A stretch of DNA of 64,000 nucleotides. Origin: Pseudopyrenochaeta lycopersici (lineage: Eukaryota > Ascomycota > Dothideomycetes > Pleosporales > Pseudopyrenochaetaceae). The DNA lies in contig NHZP01000056.1 of the NCBI GenBank assembly GCA_003313425.1, positions 239,155 through 303,154 of the forward strand, given 5' to 3'. Position 1 is the stretch's first letter; every line of letters starts with the position of its first letter. The position numbers were made by a program, and so were the translations under genes. The notes under the pieces were generated by a model. That model had not been told where the DNA came from and did not search any database. It was given only the letters and a program-made list of their open reading frames with translations. Of this stretch, positions 45,801 through 55,499 are shown piece by piece.

Positions 45801-47280
45801 GCCGTCTTCTTCCAGCGATAGTTCTCCAAAACGGCGTTGTACCACTCAGCGAACGGGCATAGATTCATCCCCACCGAATGAGCAAGCCCTCCTCAAGCCC
45901 ATGCCACACAAGATCGGCCAAGGCCCGTGGGCGAAGGAAGTCGAAGTTGCCTTTTACAAAAGCACACTAAAACAAGCATGGCTAGGTTGTATGCCTATCT
46001 TTAGTCGCCCAAGTCACTTCGAGCGCGACAGAGTGATCGAGGAGAGGAAAAAGATTTTGGCCCACATCACGAGCGAAGAAGCAGAACTCAACAGACGCTT
46101 TGATTCCCGCCACCGGCTGCACGGTATAGATAAAGAGTTCGTACGCTGGAGAAACGTTGGCTGCCAGCTTTGTTACGCGGACAGTGGGAAGATGGAGCCC
46201 GATCACCTACTTGAGCACTGCAACCGTCACCGTAGCTCCGCAAGAGCTCGACAAATTTTCGATTGGCTTCAAGCGCTCGAGCTTCCACGGCGCTCAAGGG
46301 GTGCTAGCTGGTGCGATTTATGCTCCATGACTGAATTTGTGTGTGCAGATATCATTACAGGCGTCCGGCTAGGTGACGCCAAGCACGAGGCCGAAAGAAG
46401 TTATTGGAGAGAGCAGGCGGAGAAGTCGCTTGACGGGGATGGGAAATGCCAAATGAAGCTGGTAGTAAAGAGGACTATTGCTGCACTTTGTGCTTACGAT
46501 GAACACATCCTTGGAGCCTTTTTGATGGAAAGACTTAGTGAGGAGAACGGAGTAGATATCATGGCGAAGAATCAGGTAGAGTTCTGGTTCCGGCAACGCG
46601 TCTCTCTGGGTGGCAGTGCAGTCTTGAGGCTTCTTTTCGTGTTTGAAATGCTTATAAGTGCTTTCAACTTCAGACGATCCCAGCCATCAGCGACAAAGAG
46701 CCCTAATTCAAGCGTAATCTCCCCACTGCTATGTGGTTACGGCTGGGACAACGACGATGAAGTACAGGGCTGGCACAACACGTTGAAGTGGTGGATGGGA
46801 AAATGTGGATTCTGTGCTGGACGCGGGCTCGAAGATACCAAGATCAATCACAGTTTGAGCAACTGTAGGCGCGGGGGATTAACACAGCGGTCGATCCGCA
46901 TGGGCGAAGCCATCTTTCTTGAAGGTTTCAAAGCGAAAGGTGGTTGTGCGAGGTGCGCTGTGCCTCGAGAAATTTGTGACAGGTGGGCAAAATCAAGCGA
47001 CGGAGTCTGGAGAGAGCAACCTCTGGAACGTTGTCAATACGGGCGCTTGGTATACGATACAGTTGTCGGGCTATACCAATGTACCGATACAAGGTACGCC
47101 TTCGACTTGTTGACAACGATAGAAGAGGAGGGTGAGGAGGAGTACCGTGACCTGGACGATGTTGACGTGACCATGTGGCTATGTAGGAAGTTGGTTGTTG
47201 CCAACGTTGAAGGTACTGAGATGCTGCGACAGCTTTGGGTATGGACGCAAATGCTACAAAAGGCACGCTTAGAGTACTAA
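42889..47280 (+). CDS. TLH2: zinc-finger / tyrosine-recombinase-like protein without helicase
   Basis: This is a single uninterrupted 1,463-codon ORF. Two N-terminal Cys2His2-like fingers (CRLCKFALHGTSKSIADHVV; CKHCGHKTTSIDLMGRHLSA) match the TLH1 and TLH3 N termini. The recombinase-like core has R749 (GGQAPRGTELSALE), K783, R872 (YRQL), H912 (QSGHRPLQ) and Y921, with the same 9-residue H-to-Y spacing as its paralogues. Where TLH1 and TLH3 have a RecQ-type helicase there is none: no Walker A or DExH. A nuclear-signal-like PKRRC stretch is followed by several Cys pairs (GCQLC, WCDLC, KCGFCAGRG, CARCAVPREICDRW) spread over ~500 residues, the last matching the tail TLH1 lost. It is the only TLH here with an intact C terminus. 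A recombinase or DNA-binding role is inferred. Confidence 0.78.
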   Translation: MTAQLGLRELLEQLNLHVNEPEPVIICRLCKFALHGTSKSIADHVVEKHNHSRYITKQLRELLKPYNILGPRELRLRPDHSPPHPYLANHLGNACKHCGHKTTSIDLMGRHLSAKHGVKRKPLTWLHDHVSRGLMLQSWDHNGAYGYWIVKQDRTSATRSSVVDSSLQQTSAPRLQRLEQLHLKELERMNRRRTNATNDLGSCDMALNTNWMRRTGWAETFAGAERRLLVQLAQIPVVTVRNLHLGLYGGVDLYSCKEDEYRLSLLVAALDQVFDRCEDTVRYTDVSIRCLLRSSYPDRTYKAPFELVGRKATTQRYRRIFKMVFCFCVRFWRLDKCARQNLLRRSLPKEQDESLHQLWFDQAWSLMPEMKTKEAEPRAYQLKSGPPNLETWESISEDESDESASVITDDGEEEFESAESLLMTASEFEEPSKSHSFSKRNGREALSRAERMKRRQSTSMAHAASALDSRRDHETPQPFEKKEATWSSLLEDMLFRFVYFLSTEEYEDGTPSSTLLIYSSGVLGLTQGGSTFERAGNYTSKLSAMIYCVRMIILEATLPRFAHVGLGWSVRPRHGQVELLNQARGKNLCLGSPTPMNELLSLRDYGRVSSRSEGPSFRVTWSQDGQVVSWEKHSLSMAKFRQISHDSIQDTLAVCSELMYGWSPPIDLGSIRDHLADTSAGYSFVTDSANGLSESYLELSRRASLATVNGLLADDDWDDQAVRRYLELYSQMTELMMLSLYLLGGQAPRGTELSALEHCNGSSTSRGVCVYSRKMALIFRHAKSRRSTNHEFYVVRFMPDEVGRLLYYYLVFIRPFVCMLHREFHAGDIDSTLLFSLPTVPKEPLKTSVLTKALERQTTSTVGFRLSVRTYRQLVIAVTDKHIRHISEPFNRHDDRSTKADPNVAYAWQSGHRPLQRGMSYGIDGAFPDTLQPALLNIYEWASNEWHKFLQLEPAAHNACIETIEGQKRKVPSSSSDSSPKRRCTTQRTGIDSSPPNEQALLKPMPHKIGQGPWAKEVEVAFYKSTLKQAWLGCMPIFSRPSHFERDRVIEERKKILAHITSEEAELNRRFDSRHRLHGIDKEFVRWRNVGCQLCYADSGKMEPDHLLEHCNRHRSSARARQIFDWLQALELPRRSRGASWCDLCSMTEFVCADIITGVRLGDAKHEAERSYWREQAEKSLDGDGKCQMKLVVKRTIAALCAYDEHILGAFLMERLSEENGVDIMAKNQVEFWFRQRVSLGGSAVLRLLFVFEMLISAFNFRRSQPSATKSPNSSVISPLLCGYGWDNDDEVQGWHNTLKWWMGKCGFCAGRGLEDTKINHSLSNCRRGGLTQRSIRMGEAIFLEGFKAKGGCARCAVPREICDRWAKSSDGVWREQPLERCQYGRLVYDTVVGLYQCTDTRYAFDLLTTIEEEGEEEYRDLDDVDVTMWLCRKLVVANVEGTEMLRQLWVWTQMLQKARLEY

Positions 47281-47640
47281 GATTTTAGAGTACTTTTGGG
47301 GTCGTCATAACGACGCTAGATCTCTACCAAGTAGCTAGAGTACAATGATGCTGCAGCATATCAGCCCTAGTTCTTCTAATAAGTACCCTTAAAAATGTAC
47401 TGTTACGAGAAGGAGCGAAGACATTGATCAAAATATACGGTTGCTTACATTACGCGATGTCATTGTAATTCTATTGCTACTCGTGTAGAATACGCATCCT
47501 TAACCTTCGGACAGGTAGACAAAGGCTTAGAACTACTTGATAATGCTTTCTTGAAGACTTTGGCGTCTTGGTCTGCAAGCAGCATGGTACTGCAGTCGTT
47601 AATCTCGACACGTATCCCCTGCAGCATCATACTATGTACC
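47281..47640. other. Intergenic region after TLH2
   Basis: I see no gene or repeat before cassette R3 homology begins around 47,640. Confidence 0.4.
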
Positions 47641-47668
47641 TAAACTGTACCTTTAGGGTTATGTTAGG

Positions 47669-47761
47669 TTGCCCCCAGGGGCAAGAATTGAGTTGGCCTC
47701 CGGGGGCAAGACCCTAGGGGGGTTAACAAGCGTGGGAAGTAATGCCTGCCCCTAGGGGCAA
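47669..47761. promoter_or_regulatory. Array of three palindromes upstream of the R3 ParB-like gene
   Basis: TTGCCCCCAGGGGCAA (47,669-47,684), TTGGCCTCCGGGGGCAA (47,693-47,709) and CTGCCCCTAGGGGCAA (47,746-47,761) lie with starts 24 and 53 bases apart, as in R1. They end 130 bases before the ATG at 47,891. Conservation of spacing in diverged copies argues for bound protein. Confidence 0.6.
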
Positions 47762-47890
47762 GATGCCTGTGCGAACAACGTAGCTTCGCGAACTTCAAAA
47801 CTTTATATAGCCTTCCCACCTACCACTCTATAGCGTGCCTATTCCATAAGAAGCTATTTTCCTAGGCTCTATTATACAAAAACCGCTCCT

Positions 47891-48421
47891 ATGAAACGCA
47901 AAGGCGATAAAACGGCTGTTAAGGGAAGGAAGAAGCAACGAGTAGAGGTGAAAGATGTAGACTCCGTTCACGAGCAGGCTGAGCCATATCGACTGGCTAC
48001 TGCTAGGTTTCCAATCGATGTGCTTACTTCAGAGTAGACGACTGGCACCAACCGGTCCATCAACGAACACCACAAGCGCCGCCTCTGCCAGACATTCAGA
48101 GAAGTAGGCGTCCTTCGCAGAAATGAAAGCCGCCGACTGCGGGTTGCTTGCACAAAAGCGCAAGTGCACCAGATGCTTGACTATCTCAGGCTGAGAGAAA
48201 GCGGAGTTCCGAGCGATCGTAGTGGCCAGCGAACTGAGGGAGGAGATGATGCGGATTGGCCATCGTTCGAAGACTGGAGTAGCGTTGTTGGACAGAGGGC
48301 AGAACCTATGGCGTGCAACCATCGAGTAGAGGCCTTAAAGGAATATTTGCATGGTTCTCAGTCTGCGCATAGGGGGCGGTGGTGGATTGGTGACATCTAC
48401 GACAAAGGTTCCATCCCTTAA
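47891..48421 (+). pseudogene. ParB/Srx-like gene in R3, one nonsense codon
   Basis: ATG 47,891 (MKRKGDKTAVKGRKKQ, very basic) starts a 176-codon frame broken once, by TAG at 48,035-48,037 where R1 has TGG. It ends at TAA 48,419-48,421. The region NRSINEHHKRRLCQTFREVG followed later by NHRVEALKEYL resembles the first helix and the G-x-H/R-R-x-x-A-L motif of ParB/sulfiredoxin-like domains. The match is by motif only. The related gene at the window start continues far beyond this end, so R3 keeps just the N-terminal domain. Its promoter carries the palindrome array, so self-regulation or binding to those sites is a testable guess. Confidence 0.6.
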
Positions 48422-48722
48422 GCCGCAGCAGCTAAGACGAGCTAACCCTAACGGCAGACGCAAAAAAAAAAGCTCATAGGTAGCTGTTATTAAGAGCTGA
48501 GTTTTTGGGACGGGCTCTTAAGTGGCCGGGACCACGTCTAACCGAAAAACCTTGCCTAAATGCGAGATACTGTCGTTGTTCCGCTGCTGACTGTCAAGGT
48601 CTATAGGCAGGATATTTAAGTAGAAGCGTCCGCGAACTAATGCAGTCTTTGGGTCTGGTCTTGAGCGAAGACCACACAAGGAAGATTATCCACAATATGC
48701 TTGTAAGACTACGCTGTGTAAT

Positions 48723-49526
48723 TTAAACAGCTACTAACACGGTAAGAGCTGCAAAAAGCCAGACAAGAGGTGTGCTGTGTAGTAACTCGCCGTGGTTCTT
48801 ATTCTCGTTCTTGTTCTCGCTGTCAAAGTTTACAGTAATATTCATAGCCGGCCTCGTTGACTTGGGCCTAGCCTCCCGAGTTTTGCGCGCTTTCTCAGAC
48901 CCAGTCCTAGTAGGTCTCTTGCTTTTTGATCGTTCCAGGCTTCTTTTTACCTCCTGTTTGCTTGGTGCATTGTACACGTTCCCTGCGACGGTGTGTAGGC
49001 TAGCCCACGGCTCCACAAACAACGCTGCCGGGTCCTCAGGTTGGCCATCTGTTGTGTTTAGAAGAAGCTGTGTAGAGCCATCCAGTAGAGGCAGGTTACT
49101 AGTTGGCAATTCCATAGCATAAGGTGCCTGCGAGGAGGGCTTTTTTGGGTTGACAAGCTCGTACACCATCTTGCCCGCGAGAAACGTAAGCTGATGGGAG
49201 GACACCAGACCCGACTGCATAGAGCAAAGAGACGGAGAGGATGCATTGCATCTGGCCTCATCAACCAGAAGGAGCGTGTAGGAGCCAGGAAGCCTCTGCT
49301 CTGTGCCTATCCTTACAGCCACGGCAGGATCTATGGTGGCTGCGGGGCCTACGTGTTAGGGTCATGTTGCTGTGCACAGCGTAGATAGCAACTCACGCTC
49401 CACGGGGATGCCAACACCGCCACTAGCAACCGCCGTGTTGAATTCTACGGTAAGATTATCCATGGCTATGCCTCTTACAGACTGTAAAAGGCCAGCCATC
49501 AGAACTGTACGACAAGTGAAGTGCAT
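48723..49526 (-). CDS. Gene A (R3): secreted GPI-anchor-like protein, 2 exons
   Basis: Exon 1 is 49,526-49,397 and exon 2 is 49,339-48,723; intron 49,396-49,340 is 57 bases (GTGAGT...CTAAC...CCGCAG). The predicted protein is 248 residues, as in R1. The frame is open. The signal peptide is MHFTCRTVLMAGLLQSVRG. The two Cys (RCNASSPSLC), dibasic segment, Asn/Lys/Glu-rich spacer and hydrophobic tail (FAALTVLVAV) are all kept. Several substitutions against R1 lie in the spacer and tail while length is unchanged, which suggests selection for a working protein. It is likely a cell-wall or membrane-anchored surface protein; function is unknown. Confidence 0.68.
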
Positions 49527-50594
49527 TTTTGGTAGGCAGGCGTAAGAGGAGATAGATAGACAAATAGGAGGACAGGACGTTTAGGCTGGGTAGGTAAGAA
49601 TAGACGAAAGAAAAGAGAAAGGGGCACAGCGAATCCAAAGATGAAGGAAATGCAGCAGAGACAGATGCCGAAAGAGCGTCGGTTTTTTGTAGCCGTTACC
49701 TCGCTGCCGCATATCGCATACGGACTTGGTGTAAAGCGCAGCACAAGGTAAAGACAGCATACCTAACACTAGCGTTTCTCTACGTCCCTGCTGCATCATG
49801 CAAAGACCTTAGTTGTCAACAAAACAGCATAGCGAGAATAGCTAAACGTCCAAGTAACTAGCATGTCAGTAAATCCCGACTGTTGGGCCTGTGTTGGGGA
49901 AGTGAGAACCAGCGGTTGAAACAGTTCGCCAAGGGAGGTGCAGTGGAGACGCACAGACTGTTAGAGGTCGGAGTAAATGCACGAGCTGCGCTAAGACACT
50001 TACAGCAGCTTCTAGAAGGCTTTGAAACACTACACAGACCAGACAGGTGTTTCTTAGCCGCTGATCCTGTTACCCAATACGGCTGCTTCGTTTATGCCCC
50101 CTTCTGTTCAGTGTGGTGATTAATTAGCGCGATTGTGTCAAGTTCGGCCGCGTTATGCCGAATAGGCCGTGCACTGGGGGTGCTAGGGAAGTACCGTTCA
50201 TGCCAAGGCAATGCGGGTCTAGTCATTGTTGTCGTCTATGTCGCGACGTCCCTGCCAAGAACAAACCCTACGAGTTTCTTCAAGAGCCTCCCTTATTATA
50301 CGATTGTTTTTGCTGACAAACAGATAGGTTTGAAGGGCTATCGTTTATGCGTCTGGCTTGGTAGCTAACATGTCGAAACGATGCAAGCAGCTTGGCATGT
50401 TAGGGGCACGATTTTCGTCCTTATAGGAGGTATCTTGAAAGGATATAAAATAAGCATCTTTTACCCTAATTAGAACTCATATCATTAGCATCTCTCTATT
50501 TCATTTCTAGACACGCATCTTCTGTGAATGATTTCACTCAGCGCTCTTTTCCCTAACTTCAAGACTACCAATCCTTAACAAAGCCCCGTTCACT
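49527..50594. promoter_or_regulatory. Shared upstream region of genes A and B (R3)
   Basis: The divergent intergenic region is 1,068 bases, about 85 shorter than in R1, mainly through a shorter gene B leader. The gene B TATA box GGATATAAAA is at 50,441-50,450. Confidence 0.5.
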
Positions 50595-51820
50595 ATGCGA
50601 GCATCAACGGTCGCGGCCATTTTGGCGTTTACTGCAGGCATGACTGCTAATGCCGCACCTGTTGTCCTCTCAGAGGGTCTCTCTGATAGCCTCCCGTCTG
50701 GGCTTCTAACCACGGTTGGCCTTGATGTACCTGCAGGTGTTGATGATCTGTAGGTCCCACACAGCGAACAATATACTAGGTTACTAACAGCATCAGGAGC
50801 CAGACAATCCGAGACCAGAGTTCTGAGGAGGCCCAGGCGGTTGCAAAGAGAGAGCCACAGCGAGGCCGGGGCCGCGGTGGACGTGGCCGGGCGGGTCGTG
50901 TTGGCGGTGTTGTTGAGGGTGTAACTGAGGGGATTGGCGGCGCAGCAGACGCAATTTTCATCGGGCAGACGATCCAGGACCAGACATCTCAAGAGGCGCA
51001 GCCAGTGGCGAAGAGAGAGCCACAGCGAGGCCGGGGCCGCGGTGGACGTGGCCGGGCGGGTCGTGTTGGCGGTGTTGTTGAGGGTGTAACTGAAGGTATC
51101 GGCGGGGTGGCAGATGGAATCTTCATCGGACAGACGATCCAAGACCAGACGTCTGAGGAATCGCAGCCAGTAGCGAAGAGAGAGCCACAGCGAGGCCGAG
51201 GACGTGGTGGACGCGGGCGAGCTGGTCGTATTGGCGACGTCGTTGAGGGCGTAACTGAAGGTATCGGCGGGGTGGCAGATGGAATCTTCATCGGACAGAC
51301 GATCCAAGACCAGACGTCTGAGGAATCGCAGCCAGTTGCGAAGAGGGAGCCGCAGCGAGGCCGGGGACGTGGTGGACGCGGGCGAGGTAGTCGTGTTGGC
51401 GGTGTTGTGGAGGGCGTAAGTGAGGGGATTGGCGGCGCAGCAGACGCAATTTTCATCGGACAGACAATCCAAGACCAGACCTCTCAGGAGGCGCAGCCAG
51501 TGGCCAAGAGGGAGCCGCAGCGAGGCCGGGGACGTGGTGGACGCGGGCGAGGTAGTCGTGTTGGTGGGGTGGTTGAGGGTGTAAGTGAGGGTATTGGCGG
51601 GGTGGCAGATGGAATCTTCATCGGACAGACGATACAAGACCAAAGCTCTGAGGAGGCGCAACCAGTGGCGAAGAGGGAGGCACAGCGAGGCCAGGAAGGT
51701 GGTAGACTTGGGCAGGCAGGGATTTGCCAGGTGGGGGTTGAGTCAGCGTGTAATGGCGACTCAGCTAGACCAGATTTGGAGTTTGGTGCAGATTTAGACT
51801 TCACTGGTGCAGATTTCTAA
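50595..51820 (+). CDS. Gene B (R3): secreted Kex2-type repeat peptide precursor, 2 exons
   Basis: Exon 1 is 50,595-50,749 and exon 2 is 50,797-51,820; the 47-base intron 50,750-50,796 has GTAGGT, TACTAAC and CATCAG. The product has 392 residues: signal peptide (cleavage after ANA), short pro-region, five 55-residue units each ending VAKR, and a C-terminal segment with two Cys. Units differ by sub-type (AGRVGG or GSRVGG; AADAIF or VADGIF). All KR sites and the following EP/EA are intact. Processing in the late Golgi by Kex2 and trimming by a Ste13-type dipeptidase would give five Arg/Gly-rich peptides that may begin with Gln. This is the longest intact copy. Alternative readings are a structural Gly/Arg-rich wall protein or a surface repeat protein. 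Confidence 0.78.
50852..51676 (+). repeat. Five tandem 165-bp units in gene B (R3)
   Basis: The units have exact length and no indels. R1 has four units, R2 and R3 five, so unit number varies between copies, as expected for tandem in-frame repeats. Confidence 0.85.
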
Positions 51821-54800
51821 GATAGATCGTTAGTAGTTTCTACAAGCGAGTAAAGTACAAAATATAGATTGTTAATAAGCAAGTCGATTTATTTAGGGTT
51901 GTAACAAGCTACTATAGATAAGGGAGTAATAAAAAGCAGTGTATAAAGCATAAAAAAGAATTGTAAAAAGAAGGGTAAGGGATTGTATTAGAGGTAAGTA
52001 GTAATAGTATTATTATTTAGGGGGTTAGAGAGTAGGTTTAGAGTTAATTAAGAATAAGGTAGAGTTAAGTAAAAGGTATAGAAGTGTTAGATAAAATACT
52101 AAAATACGCTTTGCAGAATTAATAATTACGATAAATTAATTGTGTGTTGATTATAATTATATTCCTTATTAAGTTCTGTCTCCTACTTTCTTCTATATGT
52201 CCTCTACTTCTAAAGGTTCTGTTAATTAGTAATAGTTATTAGTCCTTCCTATACTGTACTTCTAAGGTTCTCCTTATATTTAATAAGAAGAGTAAGTTAT
52301 TTTAGAGTTTAATAAGAGTAGGTTAAAAAGTGTTAAGATATAATAGAGAGTAGATTAGTAGCAGTAAGAGATTAATTAAAATTAAGATTAAGAGTATTCT
52401 TATTAGATATAAATGTGTAAGTTTAAGGAGGCTAGATAGTAGCACAAGTATTAAGTAGAACTAGTTAGTAGAAGGGCATGTAAAAGAGTTTTAATAGAGA
52501 AGACATAATAAAGCAACTAGGGTAATAATAATAAATTTGGGGTTAGTTTAGGTAAATAGTTATTTTATATAACAAGGGGGATAAGTTATTAATTAGAATG
52601 ATATAGTAATTTAATTTAGTAATAGTAGAAGGATAAGCATAGAGGTATTTAGTATTATAAGAGAAGAGTTATGTATATTAGTAGAAGAAGAAGAAGTAAT
52701 AGGTTATAAATTAGGTAATAGAGGTTAGGTTAGAGTTCTATAGAAGATTAGAAGATTAGAAGATAAAGAAGAGTTATAAGTAGATTTTAAAAGTGTAGGT
52801 AAAGTAAGTAATAGTAGTAAAGTATTTAGGTTAAAGGTTAGGGTAAGTTAAGTAGGGGGAAAAGAGGGGCAAACGACTAAAGTAGGGGTAAATAAGAAGG
52901 AAAGTAGTAAAGTAGGGGTAAATAAGGAGTAAACAACTAGAGTAGGGGCAAAAAAGGAGTTAGCGACTAGAGTAGTAGTAAACTTATAAGAAGGTGTAAC
53001 CGTAACGAGGGGCGGTCTAAGCAGCAGGCTGAGCAGCAGGCCGAGCAGCAGACTAAGCAGCAGGCTAAGTAGCAGCAATACAAGCGGCGATAGGAGCAGC
53101 AGGAGCGCGAGGCAGCAGTGCACAGTCTGTGGCAGTGTCCGCAGCTAGGGCAGGAGGGTTTCTAAGAGATAGATAAGCTGCGGAGCAGAGTAAGGTATAA
53201 AAAGGAGGTTCAAACGTGCTGGAAGTGTGGGATAATAGAGTATCTCTGCGGCAGAAAGCAAGGTAGCAAGCAGAGCAGTAAGCAGAGCAGCAAGCAGAGT
53301 AGTAGGCAGGCAGATTGCGCATAGCCGAACGTAGCGATAGCAGTACTATATAGGCTACGAGCAGGAGCAGAGGCAAAAGCAAGGCTAGAGGTAGGTAGAG
53401 GAATTTAAGATAGTAGGCTTTGGGAGGTAGGATATCAAGGGCAGGTAGATAGTAAGGAGGAGCTAGGTAGATAGATAGGAGAGGTATATCAAGATAGGCA
53501 GATTTTTAAGCATATTATTAGTAAAGGAGTAGCTAGTATTATATATAGTATCTTAGAAGAGGAAAGAAGAAAATAGATATATTTTATATAGTATTTATAA
53601 AAGAATAGTTAACTAGTTTAAATAAGAAAAAAGAAGAAGAGAGTAAAGTAATTTAATATAAGATGTTAGAAGGAGAGTAGAGAATAGCTAGCTACGTTAA
53701 ATAAGAAAAAGAAGAAAGAGAGTAAAGTAATTTAATGTAAGACATTAGAAAGAGGGTAAAGAATAGCTAGCTACTTTAAATAATATATAAAATAGCTATA
53801 ATTAGGTTAATTTTAAGAAAAGTTAAGTTTATATATAAGTCTTAGTAGAAAATACTATATAAATAACAATAGTAAGAAGCTATAGTATATAAAATTATTC
53901 TAGAAATATAGTAGTATAACTTTTATAGTAGTATAATAAGAAGTTATTAAAATATAAAAGTTAAAAGATAAAAAGAAAAGAAGAATAAAAATATTAGAGT
54001 TAATAATTAATAATCTTATAGTAAAGAATAGTTTTTAAAGTAAAGTAGATAAAATAGTAGGAAAGAAGAAAGTAGTAGGTAAAGTAGCAGTAAGTAAAGT
54101 AAAGTAGAAGATAAAATAGTAGTATGTAAGATAGTAGTATGTAAGATAGTAGAAAGTAAGATAGTAGAAAATAAGATAGTAAGTAAAAGTATAGCTAAAG
54201 TAGTAGTAAGTAAAAGAGTAGATAATATAGTAGTAGGTAATATAGTAGATAAAGAAGTAGATAAGAAAGTAGTAAGTTAAGTAGTAGGTAAAGTAGTTAA
54301 TAAGTAAGTAGATAAAATAAAAGTAGATAAAGTAGTAGTAAAAGAAGTAAAAGTAAATAATAGGTTAGTGGTATTAATAGGAAAAAAGAAGAGGAAGGTA
54401 AAAGAATTAAAATATAGTATAAAGAAGAGTAAATAATAAGTAAGTATAATTAAAAGAAAGAGGTTAAAAAGAGTAAAGTAATAAAAGATAAGTTAAAAAG
54501 CGTAAAGTAATAAAATAGAAACAAAAGAAAGTAAAGTAATAAAATAGAGGTTAAAGAAGAATAGATAGTAAGTAGTATTAATTAGAAAAAAAAAGATAGT
54601 ATAATAATATAAAAGAGTATAGTAAATAGAGATATTATAAGTAATAGAGTAGATAGTATAGTAGAAGTAATATTATAAAAGTTCCGAATTTAAAAAGAAT
54701 AAAATAGTAGGAATAGTTTTAAAGTTAATAAGAATAATTAAAGTAAGTAGTAAGTAGTTAAAGACTAAGTAGTAAATAGTTTTATAAAAAAAACGAAAGT

Positions 54801-55284
54801 AAAGTAATATAATATAGGAGAGAAGAATAGTAAGTTATAAGTAATAGAGTAGGTAGTATAGTAGAAGTAGTAAAATTAAGATATAGAATTTTAAGAAAAT
54901 AGGATAGTAGAGATAGGTTTAAAGTTATTGAGAAATATTATTTAACGTTAGTATAAGTAGAGAGTAGTAAGTAGAAGGTAGTTTTATGTTATTAAGGTTA
55001 AAAAAAAGTAAAGTAATAGAATATAGTATAGATAGATAAAAGGGATGTACTAGGTAGTATTATAGGTTAAAAAGAAAAGAGTTAAGTAATTTAAAATAGT
55101 ATAGAGGGAGATAGTAGAGTTTTAGTAGGTAGTTTTATAGAGTTAAGAGTTAGGAAAATAAAGTAATAGTATTTTAGTAGACAGATAGTAAGGTTTTCGT
55201 AAGTAGTATTAATTAGAAAAAAAAAAGAAGAGTTAAGTAATTATATAAAGTATTTTAAGAGATAGATAGTAGAGATTCGCTAAC
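51821..55284. repeat. AT-rich, plus-strand cytosine-depleted tail of R3
   Basis: This is a near-identical duplicate of 31,136-34,596, with small indels after about 54,100. It holds the same Gln-rich/Cys remnant at about 53,000-53,560 with more stops than R2, and long runs without plus-strand C. No intact gene. Confidence 0.7.
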
Positions 55285-55499
55285 AGCAAAGACCGAAGGG
55301 ATTAAGGTCGTTTTTGGGGTTAATCCCCTGAAAAACCCTAGCAGTTGGGGCCTTAATCCCTAAGGTCGATAATATCAATGGGATTAAGGTCTGAACTTGC
55401 GTGGATTGCGCTGCAACTTTACAGTCTAATGCATCTAACTCCGTTGCGTTGATTGAACCAACTTTCATGACGATTGGACAAGTATGTCGTGAGATATCT
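55285..55499. other. Upstream edge of TLH3 with repeated GGGATTAAGG words
   Basis: GGGATTAAGGTC occurs at about 55,298 and 55,379, and its inverse CCTTAATCCC at about 55,352, so short hairpins are possible. This could be the terminus of the TLH3 element or the break of R3. CT dinucleotides occur here; the last one is at 55,498-55,499. Confidence 0.4.

Larger units (their letters stand above)
47641..55284. repeat. Cassette R3
   Basis: This is the most complete cassette: palindrome array, ParB-like gene with one nonsense codon, gene A (minus), gene B (plus), AT-rich tail. It has the uninterrupted TA site where R1 carries the MITE. From 48,477 on it is nearly identical to R2. The copy stops abruptly at 55,284. 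Confidence 0.85.
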
